NCBI RefSeq assembly: GCF_005221285.1
Contig: NZ_CP039886.1
Coordinates: 372,001-436,000, forward strand
Reading direction: 5' to 3'
Source of the DNA: Neisseria flavescens
GTDB lineage: Bacteria; Pseudomonadota; Gammaproteobacteria; Burkholderiales; Neisseriaceae
Length of the DNA: 64,000 nucleotides
Below, piece after piece: positions 7,806 to 16,895 of this stretch; positions within the stretch are counted from its first letter, which is position 1; every line of letters starts with the position of its first letter. The notes beneath the pieces were generated by a model, which searched no databases, was not told where the DNA came from, and saw nothing but the letters and a program-made list of their open reading frames with translations. The translations under genes and the position numbers were made by a program.

Positions 7806-8876
7806 TTAATAGCGGTGTTTGAATACCATGCCCACTGCGTAAGAAGATTTTTTCGGCAAATCTCCCTCGTATTTCGGATTGACGTTTTCTTTCAACCAGC
7901 CGGCGCCGAGTGTGGCGCTCGTCTGTTTGGAGAAGCTGTAATCGGTGCTGACGGCGACGTGTTTGTAGTCCTCGCCGATAGAGCTTTTACCGTAGGCGAA
8001 GCCGATTTTAGGTTTGAAATTGCCTACTTTGTATGAGCCGGACACCATAAATTCTTTGGTGTTGTTGATTTCTGTGTCGTAAGAACCGGCTACGTTGCCT
8101 TTCTCATCTTTCCATACGCCCCAGCAGCTGAAGCCGTCGCAAGTATTTTTGGCGTATTGGAACGCGGCATCGACGGAGATTTTGTCTTTGCTGTATCCGG
8201 CCATGAATGCATGGGCTTGGAAGTCTTTGGTTTCGGTCGGAGAGTTGTTGGACGCGTATTCGGCAGCGTAGTGCGCGTTAAAGCCGTTGTTTGGGTGGTA
8301 GTAGTCTACCCCCCAGCCGAAGACCCAGTCGCCGTCACGTTTTTTATCCGGCTTCCAGTCGTTGTTGCTACGCGGAACATTGGAACCTGGGGAAACGTTG
8401 AATTTGAATTGGAAACCGTTTTTCCAAGGAGACTCATAAGCCATGGAAACGCGACGTTGGCCGAAGCGGGAAATTTTGCTGAATTTCAAAATCGAGCTGT
8501 TGGTGTCGAACGGGTTCAGATAAATGCTGTTCATTGGTGTACTGATGTAGCCCATTTTGACGGTGCCAAGATTTTTGTAGCTGTTGAGTGCGACGTATGA
8601 GTCGGCAGTGCCCCAGCCGTTCCAGTTGTCTGAATCGAAGTAAATAAAGGAGCCAAGTTGCCATTTCAGCCATAAGTCGTTGTTGAGTGCTACTTCATCG
8701 GAGAGATAAAGACTGGAACTCTTATCGGAAATGGTTGTATTGGTGACACCGGTTTTATTGTTGTGCTCGACCTCGGTCATGAAGTAGATGGTACCGTTCA
8801 TTTTAGGTTCGGCGTGGGCGATGCTCATGGAAGAGCCGATGAGGGTAATGGCAACAAAACAAGATAACTTGTTCAT
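7806..8876 (-). CDS. Gram-negative outer-membrane porin
   Basis: A 356-residue outer-membrane protein with a signal peptide cut after SIAHA (about residue 22). The mature part alternates short polar and aromatic beta strands (MNGTIYFMTEVEH, ADSYVALNSYKNLGTVKMGY, SASYAVGMVFKHRY-like end). It ends in an aromatic residue (HRY), the signal for the beta-barrel assembly machinery. The pattern KNLGTVKMGYISTP matches the trimeric porin family that includes neisserial PorA/PorB, but it is not clearly either one. The ATG follows AAAAGGAGAAC. It is divergent from oppA. Confidence 0.88.
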   Translation of the reverse strand: MNKLSCFVAITLIGSSMSIAHAEPKMNGTIYFMTEVEHNNKTGVTNTTISDKSSSLYLSDEVALNNDLWLKWQLGSFIYFDSDNWNGWGTADSYVALNSYKNLGTVKMGYISTPMNSIYLNPFDTNSSILKFSKISRFGQRRVSMAYESPWKNGFQFKFNVSPGSNVPRSNNDWKPDKKRDGDWVFGWGVDYYHPNNGFNAHYAAEYASNNSPTETKDFQAHAFMAGYSKDKISVDAAFQYAKNTCDGFSCWGVWKDEKGNVAGSYDTEINNTKEFMVSGSYKVGNFKPKIGFAYGKSSIGEDYKHVAVSTDYSFSKQTSATLGAGWLKENVNPKYEGDLPKKSSYAVGMVFKHRY

Positions 8877-9203
8877 TTTGTTCTCCTTTTATGTCTTTTT
8901 CTTAATTGGGGGACGGGGAATTCGGATAATCTTATTTGACAAATTATAAAAAATCAATACATTTGTAACTTATCGTAGGATAAATTGAAAAATAGTTTTC
9001 AATTACGTATTTTTGTGTTAATTTGCCAACAATCTTGGACGGCTCACTGTTATTCTGATGGAATATGTGGTTTATAACGCTATTTTTATGGTTTGAAATA
9101 GATGATTTAACTGCATTGAAAAAATTCTAAATAAATGTAGTTGAGTGTAGTTTGATAATCAGGCCGTCTGAAAAAGAAGAATATCTAAAAGAAGGAATGA
9201 AAT
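8877..9203. other. AT-rich intergenic region between porin and oppA
   Basis: A divergent control region of 327 bases, strongly AT-rich, with a single AG-type DUS at 9161-9172 just before the oppA ribosome binding site. It must hold the promoters of both genes, but I could not pick out a convincing -35/-10 pair. Confidence 0.5.
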
Positions 9204-10823
9204 ATGGCCGGAAAAACCTATCCGCTGTTGGCTGCATCATTGGCTGCCGTATTCGCGTTGTCGGCGTGCAGCCGCGATGTCAAGCCTGCTCCTGAGTTTA
9301 AACGTACCGATTATGAGCGCGTGGTGGTCAGCAACGGCGTCGAGCCGGGTACGCTGGATCCTCAGATGAGCGGCGATATGGCGGCCGGTGCGATTATCCG
9401 TCAGTTGATGGATGGTTTGGTCGGTACGGATGCCGAAGGCAAAACCATTCCTGCTTTGGCGGAAAAATGGGAGAGCGAGGGCGAGCGTATTTGGACCTTC
9501 CATCTGCGTGATGCCAAATGGAGCAATGGCGATCCGATTACTGCCGAAGATTTCGTGTACAGCTTCCGCCGTCTTGCCGATCCGGCCACCGGCGCACCTT
9601 TCGGCAGCTATTTGGTCGATGCCCAAGTGGAAAATGCGGAAGATATATTAAACGGCAAAGCCAAGCCTGAGACATTGGGCGTCAAGGCGTTGGACGCGAA
9701 GACCCTGCAATTTACGCTGATTGCGCCCGTGCCTTATTTCCCCGATATGCTGATTCAGCAATTCACTTTTCCGGTTCACCGCGCCACTGTCGAAAAATAT
9801 GGCAATAAGTGGACGCAGCCCGGTCATTATGTTTCCAGTGGTGCCTATCTGTTAACGGATTGGAAAGTCAACAGCCACATCAATATGGAACGCAATCCCA
9901 ACTATTACGATAAAGACAAAGTGGCCATTCCGAAGGCGGTTTTCTTGTCAGGCAGCGGCGAGTACAACCGTTATCGCGCCAATGAAATTGATGTGACTTA
10001 CGGTATTCCCAGCGATCAGGTCAAAGTGGCGGATATTGAGTTTCCGGGACAAGTGAAACGTACAACTTCTTTATGCAGCTGGTATTTGGAGCCGAACCAC
10101 GAAGCGGCGCCGTTTAACGATCCGCGCGTCCGCAAGGCGCTCAATATGCTGACGCGCCGCGACATCGTTGTCAAAGTAGGCGGCCGTGGCGACACGCCTG
10201 CGTTCCAATTGACGCCGCCGCAAATGCAGGGTGTGATTCCTGTTTACCCGGAGTGGAAAGAGTGGACGCCTGAAAAACGCATCGAAACTGCGCGTAAACT
10301 CTTGAACGAAGCAGGCTACAACGATGACCATCCGCTTGAGTTTGATATTTTGTACAGCACCAGCGAAGCGTCTAAAAAACAAATTACTGCCGTGCAGTCG
10401 GTGTGGAAAGCCGCCATTCCGTTTATCCGTCCGACTTTGTCCAACGAGGAATGGAAAACTTATTTGGATACGCGTGCGCAAGGCAATTTCAAGGTTTCGT
10501 TCAGCGGCTGGTGTTCCGATTTCAACGATCCGGCGGGTATGCTCAATATCTTGAAATCCAACAACTCAAACAATACATTCCGCTACAAAAGCGCGGCGTT
10601 TGATACATTTATGAACAATACGCTGAAAGATGGTGTCAGCAAGGAAGCACGCAGCCGGCTTTATGCCGATGCGGAGAAGCAGCTTCAAGAAGACGCCGCA
10701 CTGATTCCGCTGTATCATCAGGTTGAAGTGCGTATGGTCAAACCCGATATTATCGGCTATTCCGACAAAGATCCTTTGCGGAACTATACAGTCAAGAGCT
10801 GGTCGTTCGCACCGAAAAAATAG
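9204..10823 (+). CDS. oppA: Oligopeptide ABC transporter substrate-binding lipoprotein
   Basis: A 539-residue member of substrate-binding family 5. The signal peptide ends in LSAC with lipid-modified Cys22, so the protein is tethered to the inner membrane facing the periplasm. Family motifs are visible: GVEPGTLDPQMSGDMAAG near the N-terminus, WTFHLRDAKWSNGDPITAED and FVYSFRRLADPATG. Length matches OppA of E. coli (about 540). The start follows GAAGGAATG. It leads the locus that includes an M24 peptidase and oppB, oppC and oppDF, so a role in peptide uptake is well supported. Confidence 0.93.
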   Translation: MAGKTYPLLAASLAAVFALSACSRDVKPAPEFKRTDYERVVVSNGVEPGTLDPQMSGDMAAGAIIRQLMDGLVGTDAEGKTIPALAEKWESEGERIWTFHLRDAKWSNGDPITAEDFVYSFRRLADPATGAPFGSYLVDAQVENAEDILNGKAKPETLGVKALDAKTLQFTLIAPVPYFPDMLIQQFTFPVHRATVEKYGNKWTQPGHYVSSGAYLLTDWKVNSHINMERNPNYYDKDKVAIPKAVFLSGSGEYNRYRANEIDVTYGIPSDQVKVADIEFPGQVKRTTSLCSWYLEPNHEAAPFNDPRVRKALNMLTRRDIVVKVGGRGDTPAFQLTPPQMQGVIPVYPEWKEWTPEKRIETARKLLNEAGYNDDHPLEFDILYSTSEASKKQITAVQSVWKAAIPFIRPTLSNEEWKTYLDTRAQGNFKVSFSGWCSDFNDPAGMLNILKSNNSNNTFRYKSAAFDTFMNNTLKDGVSKEARSRLYADAEKQLQEDAALIPLYHQVEVRMVKPDIIGYSDKDPLRNYTVKSWSFAPKK

Positions 10824-10844
10824 ATTGATTATAGACAGTACAAG

Positions 10845-10880
10845 TTTTCAGACGGCCTTGATGACAGAGTCCGTCTGAAA
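10845..10880. repeat. Degenerate DUS inverted pair after oppA
   Basis: TTTTCAGACGGCC pairs imperfectly with AGTCCGTCTGAAA across a 12-base loop. It may weakly attenuate read-through, which would raise the level of the binding protein relative to downstream genes. Confidence 0.5.
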
Positions 10881-10898
10881 CAACAGGAGACATAACAC

Positions 10899-12695
10899 AT
10901 GAAATCTGTACAACAACGTTTGTCCGCTTTACGCGAAGCCATGAAAAAACATGGCGTGGACGCGTTTGTCATTCCTTCCGCCGATCCGCACCTTTCCGAA
11001 TACCTGCCCGAGCATTGGCAGGCACGCCGCGATTTTTCCGGCTTTACCGGTTCGGCCGGTACTTTGGTGGTAACCGCCGATAAAGCAGGCGTGTGGACGG
11101 ACAGCCGCTATTGGGAACAGGCCGGCCAACAGCTTGCGCCAAACGGCATTGAGCTGCAAAAAATGGGCGTTGATGCGCCTTATACCGAATGGTTGGCACA
11201 CAATCTGCCCGAGGGTGCAGTCGTCGGCGCACCTGCCGATATGTTTGCACTCAGCGGCGAGCGCGGTTTGAAACAGGCACTTGCCGCCAAAAATATCCGC
11301 CTCGAATATCCTGAAATCTTGTTGGACGAAGTGTGGGACGACCGTCCTGCATTGCCGACTCCGGAAATCTACGTTCATCACCCCGACTATGTTTCCGAAA
11401 CGGCGGCCGAAAAACTGGCCCGTATCCGTGCGGCCATGAAAGAGCAGGGCGCAGATGCACATTTGGTTTCTTCTTTGGACGACATCGCTTGGATTACCAA
11501 TCTGCGTGGCGATGATGTGCCGTTCAACCCCGTGTTCTTGTCCCATTTGTTTATCAGTCAAGACAAAGCCGTATTGTTTACCGATGCAGGCCGTCTGAAA
11601 GCCGAATCTGCCGAAGCTTTGAAAGCGGCAGGTTTTGAAGTGTTGCCTTATGCGCAAGCAGCGGACTATTTGGCAGGCGTTAAGGGCGCATTGCTGATTG
11701 ATCCGAACAAAACTGCTGTCGGTACTTTGCGCCGCCTGCCTGAAGACGTTCGTTTGATTGAAGCCATCCACCCAAGCACATTCTTCAAATCAGTCAAATC
11801 CGATGCCGACATCGCCCATATCCGCAATACCATGGCGGAAGACGGCGCGGCATTGTGCGGCTTCTTTGCCGAGTTTGAACAAATTTTGGCAGACGGCGGC
11901 GAATTGAGCGAACTGGACATCGACGGCATGCTCTACAAACACCGCAGCCAACGTCCCGGCTTTATTTCGCCAAGTTTCGACACCATCGCCGGCTACAATG
12001 CCAATGCCGCCTTGCCTCATTACAGCGCGACACCGGAAAACAACAGCAAAATCAAAGGCGACGGTATGCTGCTGATTGACTCCGGCGGCCAATACTGGGG
12101 CGGTACGACCGACATCACGCGCGTGGTGCCTGTCGGCAATCCGAGTGCGGCCATGAAGCGCGATTACACTTTGGTGTTGAAAGCGCATATTTCTCTGGCG
12201 GAAACTATTTTCCCTGAAAACATCAAAGGCCCGATGATTGATGCCATCTGCCGCAAATTGCTCTGGCAGGCGCAATGCGATTACGGTCACGGTACAGGTC
12301 ATGGCGTGGGCTATTTCCTCAATGTGCATGAAGGTCCGCAAAGCATTGCCGTTGCCGCCGTGCCGCAACCGCATCACGCGATGAAGTCAGGCATGCTGAC
12401 TTCCAACGAGCCGGGTCTTTACCGTCCGGGTAAATGGGGTATCCGTATCGAAAGTTTGGTAATCAACCGTCCGGTTGAAAATCCTGAGGAAACCGAGTTC
12501 GGCAAATTCCTGTATTTTGAAACTGTTACCCTCTGCCCAATCGATACGCGCCTGATCGATACCAAACTGATGACCGGCAGCGAAATCGAATGGCTGAACC
12601 AATATCACGCCGAAGTGCGCCGCCGTCTTGAGCCTTTGACAGAAGGCGCGGCCAAAGCATGGCTGATTGAACGCACCGAACCTTTGGCGCGTTAA
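10899..12695 (+). CDS. Xaa-Pro aminopeptidase (M24 family)
   Basis: A 598-residue protein of the long, eukaryotic-XPNPEP1-like type of aminopeptidase P. It removes an N-terminal residue next to proline. Two creatinase-like N-terminal domains (residues 1-300) precede the pita-bread catalytic domain. Metal ligands are visible: two Asp in LLIDSGGQYWGGTTDITR (near 393 and 404), His in HGTGHGVGY (near 467), and Glu in NEPGLY and GIRIESLVI (near 503 and 517). The start follows CAGGAGA. It sits between oppA and oppB, so it probably trims proline peptides brought in by the transporter. Confidence 0.93.
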   Translation: MKSVQQRLSALREAMKKHGVDAFVIPSADPHLSEYLPEHWQARRDFSGFTGSAGTLVVTADKAGVWTDSRYWEQAGQQLAPNGIELQKMGVDAPYTEWLAHNLPEGAVVGAPADMFALSGERGLKQALAAKNIRLEYPEILLDEVWDDRPALPTPEIYVHHPDYVSETAAEKLARIRAAMKEQGADAHLVSSLDDIAWITNLRGDDVPFNPVFLSHLFISQDKAVLFTDAGRLKAESAEALKAAGFEVLPYAQAADYLAGVKGALLIDPNKTAVGTLRRLPEDVRLIEAIHPSTFFKSVKSDADIAHIRNTMAEDGAALCGFFAEFEQILADGGELSELDIDGMLYKHRSQRPGFISPSFDTIAGYNANAALPHYSATPENNSKIKGDGMLLIDSGGQYWGGTTDITRVVPVGNPSAAMKRDYTLVLKAHISLAETIFPENIKGPMIDAICRKLLWQAQCDYGHGTGHGVGYFLNVHEGPQSIAVAAVPQPHHAMKSGMLTSNEPGLYRPGKWGIRIESLVINRPVENPEETEFGKFLYFETVTLCPIDTRLIDTKLMTGSEIEWLNQYHAEVRRRLEPLTEGAAKAWLIERTEPLAR

Positions 12696-12700
12696 CGTGA

Positions 12701-12742
12701 AAGGCCGTCTGAAACGGCGGATACAAAGTTTCAGACGGCCTT
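12701..12742. terminator. DUS-pair terminator after the M24 peptidase
   Basis: AAGGCCGTCTGAAAC and GTTTCAGACGGCCTT arms close a hairpin between the peptidase and oppB. If active it separates oppA-peptidase from the permease genes. Confidence 0.7.
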
Positions 12743-12928
12743 ATAACAACAATTATCTAAAAACTAAAAAAACCTTACCCGACTCCGAATAAAAACAATA
12801 ACCCGGTCGGAATAGAGAGAGAAACCGGCGCGGCGACGTTACAGACGCCTGCTGCCATTCATCCGATTTCCGCTTCAGGTCAGCTTTGTTTTCATGAGTC
12901 CGGTATGTTCAGACAGGACAGCCTGATT

Positions 12929-13849
12929 ATGTTGAAATTCATCATCAAACGGATATGTGCTTCCATCCCGACCATGCTGGTGTTGATTACCGTATCGTTT
13001 TTCCTGATGCGGCTCGCACCGGGCAGCCCGTTCACAGGCGAGCGCAATTTGCCGCCTGCGGTCATGGCCAACATCGAAGCGAAATATCACCTCAATGATC
13101 CGATGTACCTCCAATATTTCCACTACCTCAAGCAGTTGGCGCAGGGGGATTTAGGACCGTCGTTCAAATATAAAGATTTCAGCGTTAATGAGTTGCTTGC
13201 CCAATCTTTGCCGGTATCGGCAGAACTTGGCTTCTACGCCTTTTTAATCGCCGCCATCTTCGGCATGTTTATCGGCATCATTGCCGCCTTAAAACAAAAC
13301 AGCTGGCTGGATTATTCGCTGATGAGCGGAGCGATGACCGGCATTGTCGTTCCCAGTTTTGTGATGGCGCCGGTATTGGTGCTGGTGTTTGCCGTCAGGC
13401 TGCAATGGCTGCCAGCGGGCGGTTGGAACGATGGCGCACTGATGAACTTAATTTTGCCCGTCGTTACTTTGTCCATCGGTTATGTATCCAGTATCGCGCG
13501 GATTACACGCGGCGCGATGATTGAAGTATTGAACAGCCCCTTTATCCGCACGGCACGCGCCAAAGGCCTGCCCATGAGCCGCATCATTCTGCGCCATGCG
13601 CTGCGTCCCGCCATGTTGCCGATTGTTTCTTTCTTAGGCCCGGCATTCGTTGGCATCATTACCGGCTCCATTGTGATTGAAAACGTGTTCGGTATTCCCG
13701 GCGTCGGACAATTGTTTGTCAACGGCGCGCTCAACCGTGACTACGGCATGATTTTGGGTTTGACGATTTTGGTGGGCATTATGACCATTTTGTTCAACGC
13801 CATCCTCGATATTCTGTATGCCATTATTGACCCGAAAATCCGTTATTAA
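12929..13849 (+). CDS. oppB: Oligopeptide ABC transporter permease OppB
   Basis: A 306-residue inner-membrane permease, the same length as E. coli OppB. Several hydrophobic helices are visible, starting with MLKFIIKRICASIPTMLVLI. The BPD_transp signature with the EAA loop is seen as IRTARAKGLPMSRIILRHAL near residue 205-225. I chose the ATG at 12929 because AGGA lies about 11 bases upstream and the first residues match the family; an in-frame ATG at 12905 adds eight unlikely residues. Followed by oppC. Confidence 0.94.
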   Translation: MLKFIIKRICASIPTMLVLITVSFFLMRLAPGSPFTGERNLPPAVMANIEAKYHLNDPMYLQYFHYLKQLAQGDLGPSFKYKDFSVNELLAQSLPVSAELGFYAFLIAAIFGMFIGIIAALKQNSWLDYSLMSGAMTGIVVPSFVMAPVLVLVFAVRLQWLPAGGWNDGALMNLILPVVTLSIGYVSSIARITRGAMIEVLNSPFIRTARAKGLPMSRIILRHALRPAMLPIVSFLGPAFVGIITGSIVIENVFGIPGVGQLFVNGALNRDYGMILGLTILVGIMTILFNAILDILYAIIDPKIRY

Positions 13850-13861
13850 TCCCATTTGCGC

Positions 13862-13890
13862 AAAGGCCGTCTGAAACGTTCAGACGGCCT
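13862..13890. repeat. DUS inverted pair between oppB and oppC
   Basis: AGGCCGTCTGAA (13864-13875) and TTCAGACGGCCT (13879-13890) are separated by only three bases. No T run follows, so transcription into oppC is likely. Confidence 0.7.
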
Positions 13891-13922
13891 GAAGAAAGAA
13901 TAAAAAAGCGAGAGAGAACATT

Positions 13923-14831
13923 ATGTTATTCAAAAAGAAGCAGACTCAGGCCTTCGCAGAGGCAGCAGAATACGCCCAAGTGCACGGCAAAAGCCTGTGG
14001 AGCGACGCATGGCGGCGTTTTAAACAGAACAAAGCGGCGGTGTACAGCATTATCATCCTGTTGCTGATCAGCATTTTTGTGATTGTGGCGCCATGGATTG
14101 TCCGCTATACCTACGACTTCACCGACTGGGACAATATGCAGATTCCGCCGTCCTTTTCTACCCATCACTATTTGGGTACGGATTTGCTCGGCCGCGATTT
14201 GTTGTCGCGTGCGGCAACCGGCGGACGTATTTCTTTGCTGGTCGGTGTGGCCGGCGCATTGGTGGCCGTTGTCATCGGTACGCTTTATGGCGCGATTGCC
14301 GGCTTTATCGGCGGCAAGCTCGATTCGCTGATGATGCGCTTTTTGGAAATTTTGAACGCGTTTCCGTTTATGTTTTTCGTGATTCTGCTGACCACGTTCT
14401 TTGGCCGCAATCTGCTTTTGATTTTTGCCGCCGTAGGTTTGGTGTCTTGGCTGGACGTGGCGCGTATCGTGCGCGGTCAAACCTTGAGCTTGAAGCATAA
14501 AGAGTTTGTCGAAGCGGCGCGTGTGAGCGGCGTGGCAAAACGTAAAATCGTGACGCGCCACATTATTCCGAATGTTTTGGGTGTGGTGATGGTGTATGCC
14601 TCTTTGCTGGTGCCGGGCATGATTATGTTTGAATCCTTTTTGAGCTTCTTGGGCTTGGGCGTGCAAGAGCCGATGACCAGTTGGGGTTCGATGCTGCAAG
14701 AAGGTGCGATTTCGATGGAAGCCGCGCCATGGCAGCTGCTCGTGCCGAGTTTCTTCTTGGTAACCACTTTGTTCTGTTTCAACTTTATCGGCGACGGCCT
14801 GCGCGATGCGCTCGACCCGAAAGACCGCTAA
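13923..14831 (+). CDS. oppC: Oligopeptide ABC transporter permease OppC
   Basis: A 302-residue permease that pairs with OppB. An N-terminal cytoplasmic stretch precedes the first helix (AAVYSIIILLLISIFVIVAP). The sequence HHYLGTDLLGRDLLSRAATG and the EAA loop EAARVSGVAKRKIVTRHIIP are diagnostic of the OppC/DppC branch. It ends DGLRDALDPKDR, the usual end of the family. The ATG follows GAGAGAGAAC. oppDF starts 24 bases after the stop, so the two are cotranscribed. Confidence 0.95.
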   Translation: MLFKKKQTQAFAEAAEYAQVHGKSLWSDAWRRFKQNKAAVYSIIILLLISIFVIVAPWIVRYTYDFTDWDNMQIPPSFSTHHYLGTDLLGRDLLSRAATGGRISLLVGVAGALVAVVIGTLYGAIAGFIGGKLDSLMMRFLEILNAFPFMFFVILLTTFFGRNLLLIFAAVGLVSWLDVARIVRGQTLSLKHKEFVEAARVSGVAKRKIVTRHIIPNVLGVVMVYASLLVPGMIMFESFLSFLGLGVQEPMTSWGSMLQEGAISMEAAPWQLLVPSFFLVTTLFCFNFIGDGLRDALDPKDR

Positions 14832-14855
14832 ACCGTAACCAAAAGGATAATCAAA

Positions 14856-16460
14856 ATGACAAAACAGTTACTGGTTGTAGAAAATCTGGACATCAATTTC
14901 GAATTGCATGAAAAAAACGTGCACGCCGTGCGTAATGTCAGCTTTAAAGTGGCAGAGGGCGAAACATTGGCTTTGGTCGGCGAATCCGGCTCGGGCAAGT
15001 CTGTAACCTCCATGTCCGTTATGCGCCTGCTGCCTGAGAAATTTGCCCGATACAGCAAAGATTCGCGCATTACTTTTGACGGCATTTCCATTTTGGATGC
15101 CGATGAGAAAACCCTGCGTGATTTGCGCGGTAACCGCATCAGCGTGATTTTCCAAGAGCCGATGACCTCGCTCAATCCGTTTATGCGTATCGGTGCGCAA
15201 CTGATTGAAGCGGCGCGTGTGCATAATAAAAAGCTCGGCAAAAAAGAAGCAGGGCAGAAGGCATTGGCATTGCTGGAGCGTGTGGGTATTAAAGAAGCCG
15301 AACGCCGCATGAAGCAGTATCCGCATGAGTTTTCCGGCGGTCAGCTGCAACGCATTATGATTGCCATGGCGCTTATTAATGAACCTGACCTGCTGATTGC
15401 CGACGAACCGACCACGGCTTTGGATGTAACCATTCAAGCCGAGATTCTCGATTTGCTCCATGATTTGCAACAGCAAATGGGCATGGCGATTATCTTCATT
15501 ACCCACGATTTGGGTTTGGCAGAACACTATTCCAAAACCGTCTGCGTCATGCGCAACGGTGAAATTGTCGAGCGCGGCAAAATCAAAGAAGTATTTGCCC
15601 ATCCGAAACACGAATATACCGCTGAACTCATCAATGCCATTCCCAAAGGCATGAAAGAGCCGGAAGAAAACAACGCCGGTGTGTTAATCGATGCCGATAA
15701 TGTCAATGTTTCTTTCGTATTGAAGCAAAACTTTTTCGGCAAACCGCTCAAAACTTTTGACGCCGTCAAAGGCATCAGCCTCAAAATTAAAGAAGGCGAA
15801 ACATTGGGCGTCGTCGGCGAGTCCGGCTCCGGCAAGTCCACGTTGGGCAAAGCTGTCATGCAGATGCTGCCTTATACCGGCCATATCTCCTTTGAAGGCA
15901 AAGACCTGAAAAACTATACCGCTGAAGAAGCACGCCGTCTGAAATCGCAACGGCAAATTGTGTTCCAAGATCCGTTCGGTTCGCTTTCTCCGCGTTTGAC
16001 CGTTGGCGAAATTATTGGCGAAGGTTTGACAGTTCATCATCCTGAAATGACCAAAAAAGAACGTATCCAGCGCGTTTTGGAAGTCATGAAGGAAGTATCC
16101 TTGCCACTTGACGCGCTCAACCGTTATCCGCATGAATTTTCCGGCGGCCAGCGTCAGCGTATCGCGATTGCACGCGCCGTTATCCTGCGCCCGAAATTCA
16201 TCCTTTTGGACGAGCCGACCTCTGCGCTTGACCGTTCCGTACAATCCAAAGTGGTCGAACTTTTGCGCGACTTGCAGAAGAAATACGGCCTGACTTATAT
16301 GTTCATCAGTCATGATTTGTCTGTCGTGCGCGCCGTCAGCGATAATGTGATTGTGATGAAGCAGGGTGAAATGGTTGAGTACGGCAGCGCGGATCAGATT
16401 TTCCACCATCCGCAAAACGATTACACCAAACGTTTGATTAACGCCGCATTTGATTTGTAG
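14856..16460 (+). CDS. oppDF: Oligopeptide ABC transporter fused ATPase (OppD-OppF type)
   Basis: A 534-residue protein with two complete ABC ATPase domains in one chain. Walker A motifs GESGSGKS appear near residues 41 and 321. Signature sequences are EFSGGQLQRIM and EFSGGQRQRIA, and Walker B sequences are LLIADEPTTALD and FILLDEPTSALD. In E. coli the two halves are the separate OppD and OppF proteins; the fused form is common (YejF/DppDF style). It powers the OppBC channel. The start follows AAAAGGATAATC. Its terminator has been split by an IS3 element. Confidence 0.93.
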   Translation: MTKQLLVVENLDINFELHEKNVHAVRNVSFKVAEGETLALVGESGSGKSVTSMSVMRLLPEKFARYSKDSRITFDGISILDADEKTLRDLRGNRISVIFQEPMTSLNPFMRIGAQLIEAARVHNKKLGKKEAGQKALALLERVGIKEAERRMKQYPHEFSGGQLQRIMIAMALINEPDLLIADEPTTALDVTIQAEILDLLHDLQQQMGMAIIFITHDLGLAEHYSKTVCVMRNGEIVERGKIKEVFAHPKHEYTAELINAIPKGMKEPEENNAGVLIDADNVNVSFVLKQNFFGKPLKTFDAVKGISLKIKEGETLGVVGESGSGKSTLGKAVMQMLPYTGHISFEGKDLKNYTAEEARRLKSQRQIVFQDPFGSLSPRLTVGEIIGEGLTVHHPEMTKKERIQRVLEVMKEVSLPLDALNRYPHEFSGGQRQRIAIARAVILRPKFILLDEPTSALDRSVQSKVVELLRDLQKKYGLTYMFISHDLSVVRAVSDNVIVMKQGEMVEYGSADQIFHHPQNDYTKRLINAAFDL

Positions 16461-16544
16461 AAAAGGAAAAGGCTGTCTGAAAACACTGAACTGCACCCCA
16501 AAAGTTGGACATCCCCCCTCCAACTCACAAGGTGCAGTTTTTTT

Positions 16545-16895
16545 ATGAGCAAATATACATTACACTTCAAATACCAAGCCGTACTCCACTACCTGCACAT
16601 ACGCAGCCAACAGCGTACCGCAGACCACTACAGCATCTCCCGAACCCACCTGCGACGATGGATACGCGCCTATCAAGAAGGCGGTATCGGCGCACTCGAA
16701 CATCCCCAATCCAAAACCATGCCCCAACACCGCAAAAACCCCTTCATCGCCGACAAACCCGACCACGAAAAAACACAGGCAGAGCTTATCGAAGAGTTGT
16801 GCTATATGCGCGCAAAGGTTGCCTACCTAAAGGAGTTAAAAGCCCTCAGCAAAAAACAGACCGAAAAGGACAAAGCCAAACCGTCCAAACACTGA
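16545..16895 (+). CDS. IS3-family transposase OrfA, copy 1
   Basis: A 116-residue protein. Its N-terminal helix-turn-helix (YTLHFKYQAVLHYLHIRSQQ, HLRRWIRAYQEGG) binds the terminal repeats. A C-terminal leucine-rich helix (EELCYMRAKVAYLKELKAL) is the usual dimerisation zipper. An A6 run at 16851-16856 (codons AAA AAA) is a likely -1 slippage site that would fuse OrfA to OrfB. The chosen ATG lies after a T7 run and GGTGCAG; the ribosome binding site is poor, which is typical of low transposase expression. Confidence 0.9.
   Translation: MSKYTLHFKYQAVLHYLHIRSQQRTADHYSISRTHLRRWIRAYQEGGIGALEHPQSKTMPQHRKNPFIADKPDHEKTQAELIEELCYMRAKVAYLKELKALSKKQTEKDKAKPSKH

Noticed and set aside
16505..16850. Long upstream part of the OrfB frame of the IS copies (starting MDIPPPTHK)
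   Set aside because: It is the -1 frame of orfA that happens to stay open; the real N-terminus of the transposase is OrfA joined by frameshift.
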